From Bradyrhizobium sp. 199 (GTDB taxonomy: Bacteria; Pseudomonadota; Alphaproteobacteria; Rhizobiales; Xanthobacteraceae), in contig NZ_JADPJI010000005.1 in NCBI RefSeq assembly GCF_023073355.1, positions 1,054,001-1,118,000 on the forward strand: a stretch of DNA of 64,000 bases, in the 5' to 3' direction. A model generated the notes under the pieces. That model saw nothing but the letters and a program-made list of their open reading frames with translations, did no database searches and was not told where the DNA came from. The position numbers were made by a program, and so were the translations under genes. Shown one piece after another: positions 59,345 through 64,000 of this stretch (the stretch's first letter is position 1; every line of letters begins with the position of its first letter).

Positions 59345-59447
59345 CCGTCATGCTCCGCGAAGGCGGGGCATCCAGCACTCCGGGCCGTTCGTGGCAGTTC
59401 TCGCTGCCGGTGATTACTGGGTCGCCCGGTCAAGCCGCGCGATGACA
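59345..59447. repeat. intergenic palindromic repeat (CCGTCATGCTCCGCGAAGGC type)
   Basis: GCCGTCATGCTCCGCGAAGG (59344-59363, continuing CGGGGCATCCAG) is inverted at the other end as CTGGGTCGCCCGGTCAAGCC and GCGCGATGACAG, up to about 59447. The unit resembles the elements at 32105 and 23650. It lies between the ligase and glycosylphosphotransferase genes, so it could attenuate transcription. Confidence 0.75.
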
Positions 59448-59469
59448 GCGTGACTCGGGGATAGCCAAC

Positions 59470-61074
59470 TCAATACGCGTTCTCGTTCTTGGTCAGCAGC
59501 GCGAGCGGCGTCTTCAGGAGAATGTAGAGGTCGAACAGCACCGACCAGTTCTCGATGTAATACAGGTCGAACTCGACGCGCTTCTGGATCTTCTCTTCGT
59601 TGTCGATCTCGCCGCGCCAACCATTGATCTGGGCCCAGCCGGTGATGCCCGGCTTGACGCGATGGCGGGCGAAATAGCCGTCGACGGCCTCGTCGAACAG
59701 CCGGCTCTGCAGCTTGCCCTGCACCGCATGCGGGCGCGGGCCGACCAAAGAAAGATTGCCGGAGAAGACCACGTTGAAGAGCTGCGGCAGCTCGTCGAGG
59801 CTGGTCTTGCGGATGAAGCGGCCGACGCGGGTGACGCGCGGATCGTTCTTGGTCACGACCTTCGATGCCGTGGGATCGGCCTGATGATGGTACATCGAGC
59901 GGAATTTGTAGACGTCGATGCGCTCGTTGTTGAAGCCGAAGCGCTTCTGGCGGAATAGCACCGGGCCGGGACTGTCGAGCCTGACCGCGAGCGCCACCAG
60001 TCCCATCACCGGCAGGGCTGCGAGCAGGGCGAGGCTGCCGACCACGCGGTCGAACAGCCATTTCATCACCAGGTCCCAATCCGTGATCGGGGCCTCAAAC
60101 ACGTCGAGCGTCGGTACCTCGCCGAGATAGGAATAGGAGCGGGGCCGGAAGCGCAGCTTGTTGGTGTGCGCGGAGAGGCGAATGTCGACCGGCAGCACCC
60201 AGAGCTTCTTCAGCATCTCCAGGATGCGTGTTTCCGCCGAGATCGGCAGCGCGAACAGCACGAGATCAACCCGGGTGCGGCGGGCGAATTCGACGATGTC
60301 GTCGACCTTGCCGAGCTTGCGGGCGCCGGCGCAGGTGTCGAGCGCGCGGCTGTCGTTGCGGTCGTCGAAGACGCCGAGCACGTGGATGTCGGAATCCTCC
60401 TGCGCCTTCAGCGCTTCGACCAGCTGCTCGCCATTGCTGTCGGAGCCGACGATGATGGTGCGGCGGTCGAGCCGGCCCTGGCGCGCCCAGCCGCGCACCA
60501 GCGAGCGCAGCACGAGACGCTCGGCCATCAGCGCGGCGAGCCCGAGGATGTAGAAGGCGGCAAGCCACAGCCGCGAGATTTCGCTGCCGTATTTGGCGAA
60601 GAAGGAGATGCCGATGAACAGCAGGAACACGAACGACCAGGACGAGATCATCCGTGTCATCTGCCGCAGCTGCCCGCGGAACAGCTGCACCTGGTAGATG
60701 TCGGCGGCCTGGAAGCAGATCACGGCGGCGACCGCCACGGCGATGACCTCCGCAGGATAGAGCCAGCTGAAGCCGGAGAGTGGCATCACGTAGCCGAGAT
60801 AGAGTGCGATGCCGACGAGGCTTAGCAGCGCGAAATCGGCCACGCGCACGAAGCCGGCGATCACGATCGGCGAATAGGCGCGGGCGACCTTCTGGTTGAC
60901 GACCTCGAGCGCCGCGGGCGAGAGCCGGCGACGCCGTTCCACGAAGGGTTGGTCAGCGGGCTTCGCCGCGGCGCTGGTCGCGGCGTCGAGCATCGAGCGT
61001 GCGTTGAGCGGTTCCACGGGCGTCCACGTCCATTCCAAAGCCCGCGGCACAGCCTTGAGCGCCCGGGCGAGCAT
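59470..61074 (-). CDS. exopolysaccharide polyprenyl glycosylphosphotransferase
   Basis: This enzyme transfers a sugar phosphate to undecaprenyl phosphate, starting EPS repeat units. ATG 61074, with AAGGGGGG upstream, gives 534 residues. The N-terminal half has about five membrane helices and a NAD-binding-like domain ([20 protein letters not shown]). The C-terminal WbaP/ExoY catalytic domain shows [52 protein letters not shown] and [17 protein letters not shown]. It is flanked by a polymerase and a glycosyltransferase. Confidence 0.95.
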   Translation of the reverse strand: MLARALKAVPRALEWTWTPVEPLNARSMLDAATSAAAKPADQPFVERRRRLSPAALEVVNQKVARAYSPIVIAGFVRVADFALLSLVGIALYLGYVMPLSGFSWLYPAEVIAVAVAAVICFQAADIYQVQLFRGQLRQMTRMISSWSFVFLLFIGISFFAKYGSEISRLWLAAFYILGLAALMAERLVLRSLVRGWARQGRLDRRTIIVGSDSNGEQLVEALKAQEDSDIHVLGVFDDRNDSRALDTCAGARKLGKVDDIVEFARRTRVDLVLFALPISAETRILEMLKKLWVLPVDIRLSAHTNKLRFRPRSYSYLGEVPTLDVFEAPITDWDLVMKWLFDRVVGSLALLAALPVMGLVALAVRLDSPGPVLFRQKRFGFNNERIDVYKFRSMYHHQADPTASKVVTKNDPRVTRVGRFIRKTSLDELPQLFNVVFSGNLSLVGPRPHAVQGKLQSRLFDEAVDGYFARHRVKPGITGWAQINGWRGEIDNEEKIQKRVEFDLYYIENWSVLFDLYILLKTPLALLTKNENAY

Positions 61075-61130
61075 CCCCCCTTCGATTATCGAACAAATCG
61101 GAAGATTCTCTAAAGCGCGCTTAAGGATGG

Positions 61131-62264
61131 TTAATGATTGGCAAACGCGTCGCGATAGCCGGCGATCACGCCGTCGACCATCGCAGCTTGCGAGAAATGC
61201 GCCGAGATGCGTTCGCGCAACGAGACCGCGCGCTGCGCCGTTGCTTGCGGATCGTCCAGAGCGGCCGCGATCGCCTCGGCCATGGCCTCGGAATTGCTCG
61301 GCGCGAACAGGGCCGGACTTTCGGAGCCGAAGATCTCGGGAATGCCGCCGATGCGGGACGCGATCATGGGAATGCCGGCCGCGCCGGCCTCGATCACGAC
61401 ATAGGGCATGGAATCGCCGCGCGAGGGGACGACCAGCAGCCGCCCCTTGGAGAAGCCGTAACGCGCCTTGACGTGACCGATGAAGCGGATGGCGCTGGTG
61501 AGGCCGAGCTTCTCGACCTGCGCCTTCAGCGCCGCAGTTTCCTCGCCGTCGCCGCCGAGCGTCAGCGTGACCTTCTTGCCGCCCTCGTGCAGGCGCGCCA
61601 CGGCGTCGACGAGGAGATCCGCGCCCTTGATGTGCCTGAACTCGCCGACATAGCAGAGGTCGGAGGCATCGTCGGCGGTGACGACAGGCTCGAACTCCTC
61701 GGGCGTGACGCCGTTGAAGACGCAATGCACCACGCCCTTCGGCGTGCCGACGATGCGTTGATAGGTGTCGCGGGCGAACGCGCTCTCGAACAGGAAGAGG
61801 TCGGTCGCATCCATCAGCGTCCGCTCGAGCCGTGCATAAAACTCGCCCTTGAGGGTGTTGAGGGGATAGTGCAGCGAGCCGCCATGCGGCGTGTAGATGC
61901 GGATGGTGTCGTCGGAGCGTCGCCGCATGCGGATGAAGGCGCCGGCCTTGGCGCCGTGGCCGTGCATGACGTCGGGCTTGAGCGTGGCGATCAAGCGCCG
62001 CATGCGAAGCCACACCAGGACATCGTCCGGCGAAGGTTCACGGCGGATCGCGAGCCGGTGCACGCCGAGCTTCAGCCGCGGCGCGAGTTCGGCAAGTGCC
62101 TTGTCGGCGCGCTCGCCGCCAGTGAGGCTGTCGGCGAGAATGCCGACATAATGGCCGCGGTCGACCTGGCCGTTGGCGACGTCGAGGATGTGGCGGAAGA
62201 TACCGCCGACCGGCGCGCGCACGGCGTGCAGGATGCGAAGCGGCCGGTCGGGAGAGGGGGGCAT
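61131..62264 (-). CDS. glycosyltransferase family 4 protein
   Basis: ATG 62264 gives 377 residues (MPPSPDRPLRILHAVRAPVG). The N-terminal Rossmann domain has PVGGIFRHILDVANGQVDRG and YTPHGGSLHYPLN. The C-terminal GT-B domain has CYVGEFRHIKGADLLVDAVA, and the acceptor/donor-binding motif PSRGDSMPYVVIEAGAAGIP with the E-x7-E-like pattern. It probably adds a sugar to the EPS repeat unit. A TTG at 62300 would add 12 residues. It is upstream of the glycosylphosphotransferase, with 56 bases between. Confidence 0.93.
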   Translation of the reverse strand: MPPSPDRPLRILHAVRAPVGGIFRHILDVANGQVDRGHYVGILADSLTGGERADKALAELAPRLKLGVHRLAIRREPSPDDVLVWLRMRRLIATLKPDVMHGHGAKAGAFIRMRRRSDDTIRIYTPHGGSLHYPLNTLKGEFYARLERTLMDATDLFLFESAFARDTYQRIVGTPKGVVHCVFNGVTPEEFEPVVTADDASDLCYVGEFRHIKGADLLVDAVARLHEGGKKVTLTLGGDGEETAALKAQVEKLGLTSAIRFIGHVKARYGFSKGRLLVVPSRGDSMPYVVIEAGAAGIPMIASRIGGIPEIFGSESPALFAPSNSEAMAEAIAAALDDPQATAQRAVSLRERISAHFSQAAMVDGVIAGYRDAFANH

Positions 62265-62467
62265 GATCAAAACCAGCGCTCGACGGCGAATGCCGAACAA
62301 TTCGACGAAAATATCGAGACGGATTAAGGGACCTCGTGGTTAACAAACAGTGACGAGCGCGTGCGCGACAATCGCCGGATGCTGCGATTAACCCAGCGGC
62401 AACCTTAATGGAGTGTAATTGGCCCGGTTGAGGTAGCTTAGTGGCGTTGCCCCTGCGGGAGTGTTCG

Positions 62468-64000
62468 ATGCGTTTAGCGTTCTGGCGTGCCGGCAAGGAC
62501 CAGGCTGTGGTTGCGCGGGCCGTTTCAAAGCCCAAAGCCGACGCCGCGCCCAAAGTCGAAACCAAGCTTGAGGCGAAGGCTGAAGCCGAGGTTGAGCCAA
62601 GGCCTGCGCCCGTCCTCGCCAAGCAGCCACAAGTCGAATCCGGCGACATCGATCTGCATGCGCTCGGGGCGGCCTTGGCGCACAGGCGCGGCTGGATCAT
62701 CGTCCCGACGGTGCTGGCGCTCGTCGCATCCATTGCCGTCGTCAATCTCGTCACGCCCCGCTACAAGTCCGAATCGCGCATCCTCATCGATGGTCGCGAG
62801 AACGTGTTCCTGCGCCCGAGCAGCGACCGCACCGAGGAACGCCAGGCGCTCGACGCCGAGGCCGTCACCAGCCAGGTGCAGCTGGTGCTGTCGCGCGATC
62901 TCGCGCGCGAGATCATCAAAAAGAACAAGCTTGCGGAACGCCCCGAATTCGATCCGGTGCTGCAGGGTATCTCGCCGCTGAAGTCGCTGGCCGCGATGAT
63001 CGGTCTCGGCCGCGATCCGTTCTCGATGACGCCGGAAGAACGCGTGCTCGATGCCTATTACGAGCGCCTCCAGGTCTACGCCGTCGACAAGTCGCGCGTG
63101 ATCGTGGTCGAATTCCAGTCCGCCGATCCGGAGCTTGCCGCCCGCGTCGCCAGTTCGATCGCTGACGGCTATCTCGTGCTCCAGCAGGGCGTGCGCCAGG
63201 AGCAGGCCAAGAACGCCAGCCAGTGGCTTGCGGTCGAGATCGAGAGCTTGCGCAAGAAGGTCTCCGACGCCGAGGCCAAGGTCGAGGACTTCCGTTCCAA
63301 GTCGTCACTCTTCATAGGTACCAACAACACGACGCTGTCGAACCAGCAGATGGGTGAAGTCAACACCCAGCTCAACAACGCACGCTCGATGAAGGCCGAC
63401 GCGGAGTCCAAGGCGCGGCTGATCCGCGAGATGCTCCAGAGCGGCAAGCCGATCGAGGCATCCGAAGTCGTGAACTCCGAATTGATGCGGCGGCTGTCGG
63501 AGCAGAGGGTGACGTTGCGTGCGCAGCTCGCCGAACAATCCTCCACGCTGCTCGGCAATCACCCGCGGATCAAGGAGCTAAAGGCCCAGCTTGGCGACCT
63601 CGACAACCAGATTCGCGACGAAGCGGCCAAGATCTCGCGCTCACTCGAAAGCGATGCCCGGATTGCCAGCGGCCGGGTCGATGGCATCACCGTGAGCCTC
63701 GAGCAGCTCAAGAAGCAGGCGGCCTCGACCAACGGTCAGGACGTCCAGCTCCGCGCGCTGGAGCGCGAGGCCAAGGCGCAGCGCGATTTGCTCGAGTCCT
63801 ATCTCGCCAAGTACCGCGAGGCCAATACCCGCGAGACCATCGACACGGCGCCGACCGATGGCCGCATCATCTCGCGCGCCATCGTCTCGAATACGCCGGC
63901 CTATCCGAAGAAGCTGCCGATCGTGCTGATCGCGACGATCGCGACGCTGCTGCTCTCGTCTGGCGTCGTCGTCACCGGCGAACTGCTGCGCCAGACCGCG
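62468..64000 (+). CDS. Wzz/ExoP-type polysaccharide chain-length protein, 3' end missing
   Basis: The frame from ATG 62468 (GGGAG upstream) stays open to the window end, 511 codons. The N-terminus is Lys/Ala/Pro-rich (residues 20-55). The first membrane helix is near 76-95 (WIIVPTVLALVASIAVVNLV), and the Wzz region includes TPRYKSESRILIDGRENVFL. A long periplasmic coiled coil covers about residues 235-470 (ESLRKKVSDAEAKVEDFRSK). The second helix follows the Pro-rich AIVSNTPAYPKKLPIVLIAT near residue 485. A tyrosine-kinase domain, if present, would lie beyond the window. It is divergent from the EPS glycosyltransferase. Confidence 0.93.
   Translation, partial: MRLAFWRAGKDQAVVARAVSKPKADAAPKVETKLEAKAEAEVEPRPAPVLAKQPQVESGDIDLHALGAALAHRRGWIIVPTVLALVASIAVVNLVTPRYKSESRILIDGRENVFLRPSSDRTEERQALDAEAVTSQVQLVLSRDLAREIIKKNKLAERPEFDPVLQGISPLKSLAAMIGLGRDPFSMTPEERVLDAYYERLQVYAVDKSRVIVVEFQSADPELAARVASSIADGYLVLQQGVRQEQAKNASQWLAVEIESLRKKVSDAEAKVEDFRSKSSLFIGTNNTTLSNQQMGEVNTQLNNARSMKADAESKARLIREMLQSGKPIEASEVVNSELMRRLSEQRVTLRAQLAEQSSTLLGNHPRIKELKAQLGDLDNQIRDEAAKISRSLESDARIASGRVDGITVSLEQLKKQAASTNGQDVQLRALEREAKAQRDLLESYLAKYREANTRETIDTAPTDGRIISRAIVSNTPAYPKKLPIVLIATIATLLLSSGVVVTGELLRQTA

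Overview
The window looks like chromosomal DNA of a slow-growing rhizobium, most likely Bradyrhizobium or a near relative in the Nitrobacteraceae. The DNA is GC-rich. It carries a GcrA cell-cycle regulator, an LdtR-type MarR regulator, two HWE-family histidine kinases, an alphaproteobacterial Omp2-type porin, a HemB with Asp in place of the zinc-binding Cys residues, and many rhizobial-style intergenic palindromic repeats. The genus is inferred from remembered family features, not from a search. Most of the window is housekeeping sequence, with a few accessory patches.

Layout. 1-4903: the 3' part of era, a small membrane protein, recO, a small exported protein and parC. 5250-11567: a GMC oxidoreductase, a frameshifted YeeE/YedE-type transporter, small proteins and two HWE kinases, one carrying an N-terminal receiver domain. 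11661-15950: a metal and stress block with chrB-chrA (chromate), dmeF (Co/Ni efflux) and an exported metallo-beta-lactamase-fold lactonase. 15959-21559: two MFS exporters, a class III cyclase and mntH behind a Mur/Fur-like palindrome. 21637-25489: a frameshifted small gene, bpt, an RDD protein, hemB and a DUF6163-like protein. 25967-27175: ldtR and two small proteins.

27447-35567 is a dense core segment: glyA, nrdR-ribD-ribE-ribH-nusB (overlapping or closely spaced), thiL and hppA with a strong terminator. 35676-38310 holds a merR-carboxymuconolactone decarboxylase pair, a Bug-type binding protein and bamE. 38409-42959 holds a cytochrome bc1 chaperone, a YceD protein, plsX-fabH, ihfA and a merR gene, followed by tRNA-Pro(GGG). 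Beyond the tRNA (43145-45060) lies a gene-poor patch that by eye is less GC-rich. It includes a HEPN-like gene broken at a GC-dinucleotide run.

45093-50509 has a divergent tetR/hydrolase pair, an SDR, a serine-less alpha/beta-hydrolase behind two palindromes, and a marR gene. 50918-52474 is the porin, followed by its terminator and then a candidate orphan small RNA. 52990-57840 has gcrA, a small RHH-like protein, a formamidase-like enzyme, a YdcF protein that seems to start at CTG, a DUF169 protein and a saccharopine-dehydrogenase-like protein. 58046-64000 is part of an exopolysaccharide cluster: polymerase/ligase, polyprenyl glycosylphosphotransferase and glycosyltransferase on the minus strand, and a divergent Wzz/ExoP-type gene that runs off the window.

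I see no clear new multi-gene system. The best leads are the candidate sRNA near 52642-52721, the HEPN-like gene broken at a slippage-prone tract beside tRNA-Pro, two further single-base frameshifts in otherwise intact genes, the serine-less hydrolase with its palindromes, the CTG start of ydcF and the manganese-type operator of mntH.
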